Source of the DNA: Luteibacter sp. 9135
Lineage (GTDB): Bacteria > Pseudomonadota > Gammaproteobacteria > Xanthomonadales > Rhodanobacteraceae
Assembly (NCBI RefSeq): GCF_000745005.1
Contig: NZ_JQNB01000001.1
Span: 4,395,501-4,459,500 of the forward strand
Direction: 5' to 3'
Length of the DNA: 64,000 bases
Shown piece by piece: positions 43,838-52,070 of this stretch. Both the position numbers and the translations under genes were made by a program. Positions within the stretch are counted from its first letter, which is position 1. Every line of letters begins with the position of its first letter. The notes below the pieces were generated by a model. It was not told the DNA's origin and made no database searches. It saw nothing but the letters and a program-made list of their open reading frames with translations.

Positions 43838-45664
43838 CTACGCCCCGCTGGACGTCTGCCGCAACGCATCCAACACCGGCCCAGTTCCTCGCTCACCAGC
43901 CGGACGACCAGGTTCAGGCAGCGGAGCGCTCTTCTCCCTACGCACGCGCACAGGCGCCACCCCCGCCCGCTCGCGGAACATCTTGTCCTTGAAGAACCAG
44001 TTCTTCCGCGCACGAATCGGCTTGCAGCCTTCATAGAAGATCAGCTCCTCATCACCCGGGAGCTCCTTGATCTCCTGCGGCAACAACAACGCCCGGCGTT
44101 CCTCGCTGTGACTGGTCGAGACCTGATGCGACCCACTGCCGCGACTGGTATTGCGGTGTTCCTTGCGAACGGTCTTGTAACCGAGCATCTCGCTGTATTG
44201 ATTGGCGTCGGCCTGCTCGCGCGGTGCGAACACCACCTGCGCACCGTGGTTCGTAATGAAGTTCTCCGCGTCGTGATCGCCATAGGCCGCCCGTAGCTGC
44301 GCCCGACTCTGCACGATGCACAGGTCACGCACGCCATAGCTGGCGGAGATGGAAATGCGCTTGGCCCATACATCGACCCGGCCCATGGCGGTGAACTCGT
44401 CCATGAGCATCAGCATCTGGTAACGAAGTTCGGGGTCTTCACCAAGCTGCCTGCCGAGGTTGTTGCCGATCACGGTGCTGAAGAAGATATTCAGCAGCTT
44501 CGCGCTCTCGTCCAGCTTGTTGGTCGGAATGATGACGTAGAGCGTGGTCAGCCTCTTGCGCAGGCTGGTCACGTCGATGTCGCTGGCGTTGGTGGCGGCG
44601 GCCAGGATGGGGCTCAGGAACTGCTGCAGTGGCGCGTGCATGGAGGCGATGACTGAAGAGAAGGTCTGTTCGGCCAGACCCACCAGGTTGCCGAACACCG
44701 TTCGGGTCTGGGAGCTGATGTAGTCATAGGAGGGATCCTTCAGCAGTTGCTCGAGGGTTTCCCGGGTGCTCCCGTGGTGCTCGCCGCTGGAAAAGCGCAG
44801 CACGCGTTCGAAGCTGGGGAACAGCGGTGCCTCTTGCTTCGCGCCCGGCGCCCCCTGCCCCTGGACAACGGCACGACGCGCCGTCTTGTGTTCCCACGCT
44901 TCGAACAGATACGACGTGAACGCCGTAAAGGCGGCACGACTCTGCGACGTCCAGAAGGGATCGCCGCCCGGCAGGTCGGGATACAGGATGGCGGCGATCG
45001 TCTGGATTTCACCGATGCGCTTGTCCGGGCTCATGCCCTCGAGCGTGGTCATGGGGTTGAAGCGATGCGTGTCGCCGTTCTCGTCGTAGGGCGCCCACAC
45101 GCGGATGAGCTGACCCTGTTGCTCGCGCCAGCCGCTGGTGGCCTTATGCAGCTCACCCTTGAGGTCGAGCACCACCATCGACTGCTGGTAGGAGAGCAGC
45201 ACGGGAATGGCGATGCTCGTGGTCTTGCCCGATCGGGTCGGACTGATCGTGATGACGTGCTGCGCACCGCCCAGCCAGAGGTAACGCCCGCGGAACTTGC
45301 CGAGCAGGATGCTCTGCGGTGTCTGCTTGAGCAGGCCCGCCTTCTTCAGGTCCGACAGCTTCGCGAAGCGCGCCTCGCCGTGCATGGACTCGGCACGCCC
45401 GCGCAGCAGCGTAACGAGGACGAGCAGCCATGCGACCAGCGGCGCGCCGAAGCCTGCCACGCCGCACAGCTTGATCTTCGCGGCATACGGTGCGAACTGC
45501 GGCAGATCCAGCGCGCGGAAGTACTGCCAGTACGTGATCGCTTCCAGCGGTACCTGGGCCAACTGCAAGGCCCATAAGGTAAGAAAGCCCGCCAGGTATT
45601 CCCCGCCCACTGCGCCGAGCATTGCGAGGATGGCGAGCGTCGTCGCCTTGGTCTTGCCACTCAT
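43838..45664 (-). CDS. virD4: VirD4-type IV secretion coupling ATPase
   Basis: 608 residues from ATG 45664. Two N-terminal membrane helices (about 7-36 and 68-88) are followed by H-G-E-A-R-F-A and the nucleotide-binding domain: Walker A S-P-T-R-S-G-K-T-T-S (141-150) and Walker B M-L-M-L-M-D-E-F. The all-alpha domain lies between. In the Xanthomonadales killing system, VirD4 recruits XVIPCD effectors and feeds them to the VirB channel. The gene is followed by the lipoprotein and effector genes in the same direction. No virB gene is found within the window. A longer start at 45700 is possible. Confidence 0.93.
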   Translation of the reverse strand: MSGKTKATTLAILAMLGAVGGEYLAGFLTLWALQLAQVPLEAITYWQYFRALDLPQFAPYAAKIKLCGVAGFGAPLVAWLLVLVTLLRGRAESMHGEARFAKLSDLKKAGLLKQTPQSILLGKFRGRYLWLGGAQHVITISPTRSGKTTSIAIPVLLSYQQSMVVLDLKGELHKATSGWREQQGQLIRVWAPYDENGDTHRFNPMTTLEGMSPDKRIGEIQTIAAILYPDLPGGDPFWTSQSRAAFTAFTSYLFEAWEHKTARRAVVQGQGAPGAKQEAPLFPSFERVLRFSSGEHHGSTRETLEQLLKDPSYDYISSQTRTVFGNLVGLAEQTFSSVIASMHAPLQQFLSPILAAATNASDIDVTSLRKRLTTLYVIIPTNKLDESAKLLNIFFSTVIGNNLGRQLGEDPELRYQMLMLMDEFTAMGRVDVWAKRISISASYGVRDLCIVQSRAQLRAAYGDHDAENFITNHGAQVVFAPREQADANQYSEMLGYKTVRKEHRNTSRGSGSHQVSTSHSEERRALLLPQEIKELPGDEELIFYEGCKPIRARKNWFFKDKMFRERAGVAPVRVRREKSAPLPEPGRPAGERGTGPVLDALRQTSSGA

Positions 45665-45807
45665 CGTCCGGTGATCCGTCACTGAAAAATCGGATCGCAA
45701 GGATGCGCCAGCGGCACGCCGAATCAGCGCGTCCCAGGCAAGAAAGTCCTATTTTTCCGATTTATTCTATGCCGACGAACTTTCTCATCCGCCGGGCGCC
45801 CAGAGGA

Positions 45808-46311
45808 TCAGAGCACCAGCGGACGATCGGGCAACTGGTTCTCGCGCGGTCGGCCGTCGCCCGGAAAGTGCCGTGCCAGCAACGCGCCCGCTTCGGCCAC
45901 GCCCGTCTGCACCGCCTCGCGGAAACGGCCGCGGGCGAATTCATCGCGCATGTGTGCCGTGATGGCATCCCACTCCGGTGAGGAGACCAGACGCGAGATG
46001 CCCCGATCGGCGACGATCTCGATGCGGTGTTCGGCAAGCAGCACATACAGCAGCACACCCGAGTTGTCCTCGGTATCCCATACGCGCAGGTGCGAAAACA
46101 GCATGGCGGCGCGATCCCGTGCGGTGACACCGGCAAGTACCGACGACAGCGGCAAGCGCGACTCGATCACTACACGCAACTCGCCTCGGTGGGTGACCTC
46201 CCCCGCCGCGACGGTTTTCGCGATGGCATCCAGCGTGGCGGCCGGGAATTGCCGGTTCATCTGGAACCAGGCGCCGAACAGGTTGCTGACAATCCGTTGC
46301 ATCACCATCAC
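45808..46311 (-). CDS. TPM-domain protein
   Basis: 167 residues. T-H-R-G-E-L-R-V-V-I-E-S, L-Y-V-L-L-A-E-H-R-I-E-I-V-A-D-R-G-I and W-D-A-I-T-A-H-M match the TPM (TLP18.3/Psb32/MOLO-1) fold. There is no clear signal peptide or membrane helix. The start overlaps the stop of the larger TPM gene upstream by four bases (ATGA-type). The function of this two-gene LemA-TPM-TPM arrangement is unknown, though it is widespread in proteobacteria. Confidence 0.85.
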   Translation of the reverse strand: MMVMQRIVSNLFGAWFQMNRQFPAATLDAIAKTVAAGEVTHRGELRVVIESRLPLSSVLAGVTARDRAAMLFSHLRVWDTEDNSGVLLYVLLAEHRIEIVADRGISRLVSSPEWDAITAHMRDEFARGRFREAVQTGVAEAGALLARHFPGDGRPRENQLPDRPLVL

Positions 46312-47201
46312 CAGCTCCCCGACGAACCGCCACCACCAAAGCTGCCGCCGCCTCCGCTGAAGCCGCCACCGCCACCACCGCCGAAACCTCCACCACCACC
46401 GCCGAAGCCGCCACCACCAAACCCGCCGAAGCCGCCCCAGCCACCGCCGCCGATATCGCGACCGCTGCCTAGCGGGATAGCCATGAACAGCGCACCCGCC
46501 ACCAGACCCACCACGCCGCCGAGCAGCGAATGCAGGAACAGCCAGCCCAGGCCGCCCGTTACCAGGCCGCCGAGAGGCGCACGAACCGCCAGCGGGGCGC
46601 GACCGAGCACACCGCGCAGCATCAGCACACCGAAGATCAGGGGAAGCAGCAGGCTGCCGCCGCCACGCCGTCGCTCGTGGCTTTCGTCCGGAGCGACGGG
46701 CGCCGGTAACGCCTCGCCCTGCACGATCTGGGTGATCGCGTTGAGCGCCTCGGTGATGCCGCCGTAGTAATCGTTGCTGCGCAGCTTGGGCGCCATGTAC
46801 TCACGGATGATCCGCGAGGCGATGGCGTCGGGAAGCGCACCCTCGAGCCCGTAGCCGACCTCGATGCGCACGCGCCGGTCTTCCTTGGCCAGCAGGAGCA
46901 GCACGCCGTCGTCCGAGCCCTTGCGGCCCACCTTGTTGGCCTCGGCCACCTTCAGCGAGTAGCTCTCCAGGTCGTCCGGCTGGGTGGTCGGCACCATCAA
47001 CACGACCACCTGGGCCCCCTTGGTCTTTTCCAGGTCGACCAGGCGTGCGTCAAGCTGGGTCACCTGGTCGGTGGACAGCGTGCCCGTCAGGTCGGTGACA
47101 TGCCGCGACAGCGTCGGCACGACCGCATCTTCCGCCGACACCGCCAGGGGCGGCGCCAGCAGGACAACGGCAAGCAACAGCCGTGCGGCCAGCCGCCGCA
47201 T
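46308..47201 (-). CDS. Membrane TPM-domain protein with glycine-rich tail (YgcG family)
   Basis: 297 residues. Signal peptide MRRLAARLLLAVVLLAPPLA, then a periplasmic TPM domain (H-V-T-D-L-T-G-T-L-S, V-V-V-L-M-V-P-T, V-R-I-E-V-G-Y-G-L-E-G-A-L-P-D). Two membrane helices follow (about residues 180-240), and the tail is almost pure Gly, Phe and Ser, ending G-S-S-G-S-W. This pattern is standard for YgcG-type proteins. The start overlaps the lemA stop by one base, so lemA-ygcG-TPM form one coupled operon. Confidence 0.9.
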   Translation of the reverse strand: MRRLAARLLLAVVLLAPPLAVSAEDAVVPTLSRHVTDLTGTLSTDQVTQLDARLVDLEKTKGAQVVVLMVPTTQPDDLESYSLKVAEANKVGRKGSDDGVLLLLAKEDRRVRIEVGYGLEGALPDAIASRIIREYMAPKLRSNDYYGGITEALNAITQIVQGEALPAPVAPDESHERRRGGGSLLLPLIFGVLMLRGVLGRAPLAVRAPLGGLVTGGLGWLFLHSLLGGVVGLVAGALFMAIPLGSGRDIGGGGWGGFGGFGGGGFGGGGGGFGGGGGGGFSGGGGSFGGGGSSGSW

Positions 47202-47848
47202 CAGTGAGCGGCCGAAGCCGCCGGGGCCGGGGCCTGGCCGGGTGCCGGCGCCGGGGTCGAGCCGAAGTCGACGGTTGGCGCGGTGGAGATGGCCTTCTCG
47301 TTCTCGACGCTGAAGTTCGGCTTCACCTGGTAGCCCATGACCTTGGCCGTCAGGTTGTTGGGAAACGAGCGGATCAGCACGTTATAGGACTGCACGGCCT
47401 GCACGTACCGGTTGCGCGCCACCGTGATGCGGTTCTCGGTACCTTCCAGCTGGGCCTGCAGGTCGCGGAACGAGCCGTCGGCCTTCAGCTGCGGGTAGTT
47501 CTCGCTGACCACCATCAGCCGTGACAGGGCGCCGCTGAGCTGGCCCTGGGCCGCCTGGAACTTGGCCAGGGCCGCGGGATCGTTGGCCAGCTCCGGGGTG
47601 ATCTGCGTTGAGCCGACGCGGGCGCGGGCGTTGGTTACCTCGGTGAGCACGCGCTCCTCGTGCTGGGCGTAGCCCTTCACGGTATTGACCAGGTTGGGCA
47701 CCAGGTCGGCGCGGCGCTGGTACTGGTTCAGCACCTCGGACCAGGCGGCCTTGACTCCTTCGTCCTCGCGCTGGATGGCGTTATAGCCACACCCGGACAG
47801 GAAACCCGCCAGGGCGACGAGGGCAAAAGCACGAAGAACGTTTTTCAT
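47201..47848 (-). CDS. lemA: LemA-family lipoprotein
   Basis: 215 residues from ATG 47848. The N-terminus (MKNVLRAFALVALAGFLSGC) has a lipobox L-S-G-C. The LemA domain follows, with Y-N-A-I-Q-R, R-R-A-D-L-V-P-N-L-V-N-T-V-K-G-Y-A and N-R-Y-V-Q-A-V-Q-S-Y-N. Helical and coiled-coil-like; the C-terminus is Pro/Ala-rich. LemA proteins are usually encoded with TPM proteins, as here. The molecular role is not known. Confidence 0.92.
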   Translation of the reverse strand: MKNVLRAFALVALAGFLSGCGYNAIQREDEGVKAAWSEVLNQYQRRADLVPNLVNTVKGYAQHEERVLTEVTNARARVGSTQITPELANDPAALAKFQAAQGQLSGALSRLMVVSENYPQLKADGSFRDLQAQLEGTENRITVARNRYVQAVQSYNVLIRSFPNNLTAKVMGYQVKPNFSVENEKAISTAPTVDFGSTPAPAPGQAPAPAASAAH

Positions 47849-47926
47849 GGCGCGGATTCCTTTGGGTGTGCGGGGCACAACTTAACCCAAAGGCGGTGAA
47901 AGCGGACGATACGTCGGCGACGCGGC

Positions 47927-48301
47927 TCAACCCAGCCAGCGCGGCACCAGGATAAGGCCCCAGCTGATCATCACCATCACCAGCAGCAGGAACACCGCGG
48001 CGGAACCCATGTCCTTGGCCCGGCCAGCCAGTTCATGGAACTCCGGACTGACCTTGTCGACCACGGCCTCGATGGCGGAGTTGAGCAGTTCCGCCGACAG
48101 CACCAGGATCGGGAAGGTGATCAGGACGATCTTCTCGACGCCCCCGTGCCCCAGCCACAGCCCCAGCGGGACGACGACCACGGCGAGAAATACCTCAAGC
48201 CGGAAGGAGGCCTCATGGAGATACGCCGCTTTCAGGCCCTTCATGGACCACTGGAAGGCCGCGAGGATCTGCCGCGGGCCGCGAGGGATGGTGGTGGCCA
48301 T
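47927..48301 (-). CDS. dgkA: Diacylglycerol kinase
   Basis: 124 residues with three membrane helices. The catalytic motif of the prokaryotic integral-membrane kinases is present as E-L-L-N-S-A-I-E-A-V-V-D and A-K-D-M-G-S-A-A-V. DgkA phosphorylates diacylglycerol, recycling it to phosphatidate for phospholipid synthesis. It is monocistronic, 78 bp upstream (in transcription terms) of the lemA operon. Confidence 0.95.
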   Translation of the reverse strand: MATTIPRGPRQILAAFQWSMKGLKAAYLHEASFRLEVFLAVVVVPLGLWLGHGGVEKIVLITFPILVLSAELLNSAIEAVVDKVSPEFHELAGRAKDMGSAAVFLLLVMVMISWGLILVPRWLG

Positions 48302-48586
48302 GAGGGATCAGGCGCCGGAAACGGACGGGGAAAACGGGATCGGGAACATGGCGCCGGCCTGGGAGGTCACGAAACAGCCTCGCATCATGCCATAGGCCGC
48401 CCGCCCGGCGGCCGGGCGTGTCGCCCGCGGCCTGCCGTGGTGAATCGCCGCGCCCCTCTGGCGCTGCAGCACAACCCGGCGGAGCATTTGTATTACGCTT
48501 GAAAAGCTGTGGCCCCGTTCTTCGGTCGCCACGATGGGAGCGGGCCTGCGGGCCCGTTCGCTGTTTCCAATGCGTCCGGAAAATAC

Positions 48587-50122
48587 ATGGCAACCCAGAA
48601 CCCGCCCATTTCACAGACCAAGTCCTTCAGCACGGTCTTCCTCATCGAGATGTGGGAGCGCTTCGGCTTCTACGGCATGCAGGTGCTGATGGTCACCTAT
48701 ATGGTGAAGAAGCTCGGCTTTCCCGATGTCGACGCCAACCTCGTCTGGGGCGCGGCCGCCGCCCTGATCTATGCCACCCCGGCCATCGGCGGCTGGATCG
48801 GCGACCGGTTCCTGGGTACCCGCCGCACCATGCTCACCGGTGCCGTGGTGCTCATGGTCGGTTACGCGCTGCTGTGGATTCCGACCGAGAACACCTCGTT
48901 CCTGTATATCGCGCTGGGCGTGATCATCCTCGGCAACGGCCTGTTCAAGCCCAACGCCGGCAACCTGGTACGCAAGATCTATGAAGGCGACGAGGTCAAG
49001 ATCGACAGCGCGTTCACCATCTACTACATGGCGGTGAACGTCGGCTCGACCATCTCCATGCTGCTCACGCCCTGGATTCGCGACTACGTGGGCGAGCACT
49101 ACGGCGATGCGCTGGGCTGGCATACCGCGTTCGGCGTCTGCTCCATCGGCCTGATCCTCGGCCTGGTCAACTACTTCTTCATGCGCCGCACGCTGGCCCA
49201 CGTCGGCTCGACGCCCGACGAGGTGCCGCCGGTGATGAAGAACGTGCTGGCTATCGTCGGTGCCGGCATCCTGATCATCGCCGCCTCGGCGTACATCCTG
49301 CAGAACCAGGGCGTGGCACAGGCCTGCGTATACATCGCCGGCGTGGTCATCCTGGGCATCTTCGCGCACCTGATCCGCTCCAGCCAGCAGGGCGAGCGGG
49401 CCGGCCTGATCGCCGCCCTGGTGCTCACGGTGCAGACGATCTTCTTCTTCATCTTCTACCAGCAGATGTCGACCTCGCTGAACCTGTTCGCGCAGCGCAA
49501 TGTCGACCTGGACTTCAGCCTGTTCGGGTGGCACATCCTCACGTGGATTCCCGAGCAGTTCCAGTCGCTCAACGCGATCTGGATCGTGATCCTCTCGCCG
49601 ATCCTGGTCTGGATCTACAACGCGCTGGGCCGTCGCGGCAAGGATTTCCCGGTCGCGGCCAAGTTCGCCCTCGGCTTCGTCGCCGTGGCCGTGGGCTTCT
49701 TCATGTACGGCCTGGGTGCGACCACCGCGGTCGCCGGCAAGATCTCGTCCTGGTACATGGTCTGGGGCTACGGCTTCTACTCGCTGGGCGAGGTGCTGGT
49801 CAGCGGCCTGGGCCTGGCGATGATCGCCCGCTATGTGCCTGCGCGCATGGGCGGCTTCATGATGGGCGCCTACTACGTCGCATCCGGTGTCGCCCAGTAC
49901 ATGGGCAGCGTGGTCGCCAACTATGCGGCCATCCCGGACAACATCACCGACCCGCTGGAATCCCTGCGCATCTACACCAGCCTGTTCAACAAGCTGGGCT
50001 TCGTCGGCGTGGGATGCGTCGTCATCGCCGTGGCGATGCTGCCGCTGATGAAGAAGCTGTCGCTCAACCATGCCCTGGCCAACGTGCCGCCGGTACCCCC
50101 GGTACACAACGAAGACCTGTAA
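48587..50122 (+). CDS. POT-family proton-dependent oligopeptide transporter
   Basis: 511 residues with 12-14 membrane helices. POT/PTR signatures: E-M-W-E-R-F-G-F-Y-G-M (ExxERFxYY type, near residue 22), G-G-W-I-G-D-R-F-L-G and N-G-L-F-K-P-N-A-G-N. It should import di- and tripeptides with protons across the inner membrane. ATG 48587 was chosen (GGAAAA upstream) over an in-frame start at 48509, because the conserved N-terminus starts at M-A-T-Q. Followed by a long hairpin and then regB. Confidence 0.93.
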   Translation: MATQNPPISQTKSFSTVFLIEMWERFGFYGMQVLMVTYMVKKLGFPDVDANLVWGAAAALIYATPAIGGWIGDRFLGTRRTMLTGAVVLMVGYALLWIPTENTSFLYIALGVIILGNGLFKPNAGNLVRKIYEGDEVKIDSAFTIYYMAVNVGSTISMLLTPWIRDYVGEHYGDALGWHTAFGVCSIGLILGLVNYFFMRRTLAHVGSTPDEVPPVMKNVLAIVGAGILIIAASAYILQNQGVAQACVYIAGVVILGIFAHLIRSSQQGERAGLIAALVLTVQTIFFFIFYQQMSTSLNLFAQRNVDLDFSLFGWHILTWIPEQFQSLNAIWIVILSPILVWIYNALGRRGKDFPVAAKFALGFVAVAVGFFMYGLGATTAVAGKISSWYMVWGYGFYSLGEVLVSGLGLAMIARYVPARMGGFMMGAYYVASGVAQYMGSVVANYAAIPDNITDPLESLRIYTSLFNKLGFVGVGCVVIAVAMLPLMKKLSLNHALANVPPVPPVHNEDL

Positions 50123-50127
50123 CGCGA

Positions 50128-50155
50128 CGAGGGCCGCCCCAGTGGGCGGCCCTCG
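50128..50155. terminator. Strong hairpin after the peptide transporter gene
   Basis: A perfect 12-bp stem (50128-50139 with 50144-50155) around a 4-nt loop, 6 bp after the transporter stop codon and 25 bp before the regB start. It lacks a T run on either strand, so termination may be weak or the hairpin may only stabilise the upstream mRNA. Confidence 0.6.
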
Positions 50156-50179
50156 TGACTTCAACGAGATCCTGCCACC

Positions 50180-51460
50180 GTGAGCGACACCCTGCACTCG
50201 CCATCGTCACGCTCCGGTCCCTTCGCGCTTGCGCGCACGCTTGCCTGGCTTCGCCTCTGCGCCATAGCGGGCCAGAGCGTAGCCATCCTCTCCTGCGTCA
50301 CCCTGCTCCAGCTCGATGTCCCGCTGTTGCCGCTGATGATCGGCGTGTGCGTGCTGGCCGTGTTCGCGGCCGCCGCGGCGTTCCGGCTGGGCATGCCGTG
50401 GAAAGTGAGCGAGGGCGAGGCCATCGTGCATATCGCCGCCGACACGCTGGTGCTGGGCTACCTGCTGTATTTCACCGGTGGCGCCGCCAATCCCTTCGTC
50501 GCCCTGTTGCTGGTGCCGATCGCGCTGTCGGCGGCCGCGCTGTCGATCGCCGGGGTGTCACTGGTCGCCATCCTCACCGGCGTGGCGTACGTGCTGCTGG
50601 TGCCCTATCACCTGCCCCTGCCCACCCTGGGTGACAAGGGCCGCGATTTCGACCTGTACGTGGCGGGCATGGGCGTCAACTTCGTCATCATGGCGGTGCT
50701 GCTGGGCGTGTTCATCAGCAACCTGGCCAAGGCGATCCGCCTGCAACAGGGCGAGGTGCAGCGGGTGCGCGAGCGCGCCCTCCGCGACGAGGGCATCCTG
50801 GCCATCGCCACGCAAGCGGCGGGCGCGGCGCATGAGCTCAACACGCCGCTGTCCACCATGCGCACGCTGCTCCCGGAGATCCGCCGCGAGCACGCCGGCG
50901 ACAACGCGCTGGGCGACGACCTCGACCTGCTCGACGGCCAGGTGGAGCGCTGCCGCACCATCCTGCGCGAGATGGTGGCCTTCGGCCAGGCACAGCTGTC
51001 GCAGGTGCCGGAGCGCGTTACCCTGGACCAGTTCATCCATGGCTGCCTGGAACGCTTCCAGCTTCTGCGGCCTGAGGCCGAGGTAGCCCTTTCCGTGGAA
51101 CCCGGCGCCGGCCGCGTCGCCCTGCGCTCACCGCCCGGGCTACGCCACGCCCTGATCAACCTGCTCAACAACGCCGCCGACGCGTCCGCGATGAACGACA
51201 GCACGGCCGTGTCGCTGTCCATCGGCATCGTCGGCGCGTGGCTCGAGCTGGTCGTGACGGACGAAGGCCCGGGGTTCGACGAGTTCGACGAACTGGGCAC
51301 GCTGGGCCTGTCGCAGAAGGACACTGGCCTGGGCATCGGCCTGGCGCTGGCCGAGGCCACGGCCGAGCGACTCGACGGCGAGCTTGCCGCCAGCAATACA
51401 GGGCACGGCGCCAGAATGCGTCTGCGCCTCCCCCTTTCGGTCATTGGAGATCACACATGA
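50180..51460 (+). CDS. regB: RegB/PrrB/RoxS-type redox sensor histidine kinase
   Basis: 426 residues starting at GTG 50180. About six membrane helices form the N-terminal half, with the family's quinone-binding motif GGAANPF at 100-106. The H-box has His218 in A-A-G-A-A-H-E-L-N-T-P-L-S-T. Cys258 in Q-V-E-R-C-R-T-I-L corresponds, as far as I can judge, to the redox-active cysteine of RegB. The catalytic domain has N-L-L-N-N-A-A-D-A-S and G-L-G-I-G-L-A-L-A. Known members sense ubiquinone/redox state and control energy metabolism through RegA, whose gene overlaps here. Confidence 0.93.
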   Translation: MSDTLHSPSSRSGPFALARTLAWLRLCAIAGQSVAILSCVTLLQLDVPLLPLMIGVCVLAVFAAAAAFRLGMPWKVSEGEAIVHIAADTLVLGYLLYFTGGAANPFVALLLVPIALSAAALSIAGVSLVAILTGVAYVLLVPYHLPLPTLGDKGRDFDLYVAGMGVNFVIMAVLLGVFISNLAKAIRLQQGEVQRVRERALRDEGILAIATQAAGAAHELNTPLSTMRTLLPEIRREHAGDNALGDDLDLLDGQVERCRTILREMVAFGQAQLSQVPERVTLDQFIHGCLERFQLLRPEAEVALSVEPGAGRVALRSPPGLRHALINLLNNAADASAMNDSTAVSLSIGIVGAWLELVVTDEGPGFDEFDELGTLGLSQKDTGLGIGLALAEATAERLDGELAASNTGHGARMRLRLPLSVIGDHT

Positions 51461-52038
51461 ACGAGCTGGTTCCGCCGGGCGGACGCCCGCTGCTGATCGT
51501 CGATGACGACGCCACGTTTGCCCGCGTGCTCGGTCGCGCCCTCACCTCCCGCGGCTTCGAGGTGATCACGACGCATACGGCCGACGACGCGCGTGCCCTG
51601 ACCCGCCGTCACCAGCCGCGTTACTGCGTGCTCGACCTGAAACTGGGCGACGAGAACGGCCTGCGCCTGATTCCGGAACTGCAGTCGCTGGTGCCGGACA
51701 TGCGCGTGTTGCTGCTGACGGGTTACGCCTCGATCGCCACGGCGGTCGAGGCGATCAAGCGCGGTGCGCACGACTACCTGGCCAAGCCCGTGGATGCGGA
51801 TGCCGTGGTCCGCGCCCTGCTCGATGGCGATTCCGGCCCGCTTGATTCAGACGACTTCGCCGACGCACCAGATGCCCCGCTGCCGCTGCGGCGCCTGGAG
51901 TGGGAACACATCCAGCGCGTGCTGACCGAATGCGAAGGCAATATCTCGGAAACGGCGCGTCGCCTCGGCATGCATCGGCGCACGTTGCAACGCAAGCTCA
52001 GCAAGCACCCCGTGCGCGAGCGGCCGGACGAGACCTGA
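51457..52038 (+). CDS. regA: RegA/PrrA/ActR-type response regulator
   Basis: 193 residues from ATG 51457, overlapping the regB stop (ATGA), with TTGGAGA upstream. The receiver domain has D-D-D near 16-18, phospho-acceptor Asp60 and Lys110. A short acidic linker leads to a Fis-type helix-turn-helix (ECEGNISETARRLGMHRRTL, about 157-176), as in RegA, with no sigma-54 interaction domain. RegA homologues regulate respiration, photosynthesis or nitrogen fixation genes depending on the species. Confidence 0.93.
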   Translation: MNELVPPGGRPLLIVDDDATFARVLGRALTSRGFEVITTHTADDARALTRRHQPRYCVLDLKLGDENGLRLIPELQSLVPDMRVLLLTGYASIATAVEAIKRGAHDYLAKPVDADAVVRALLDGDSGPLDSDDFADAPDAPLPLRRLEWEHIQRVLTECEGNISETARRLGMHRRTLQRKLSKHPVRERPDET

Positions 52039-52070
52039 CCGCGCCTTGCGCGACAGCGCTCGGCACGGAA

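Noticed and set aside
45665..45807. Possible further type IV secretion gene between virD4 and the TPM gene
   Set aside because: Only 143 bp with no reading frame that resembles virB genes.
48519..48570. Possible GTAG REP ahead of the peptide transporter gene
   Set aside because: There is a GGGCC-type hairpin preceded by CACGATGGGAGCG, but no GTAGG head or matching core, so it was not counted as a REP.
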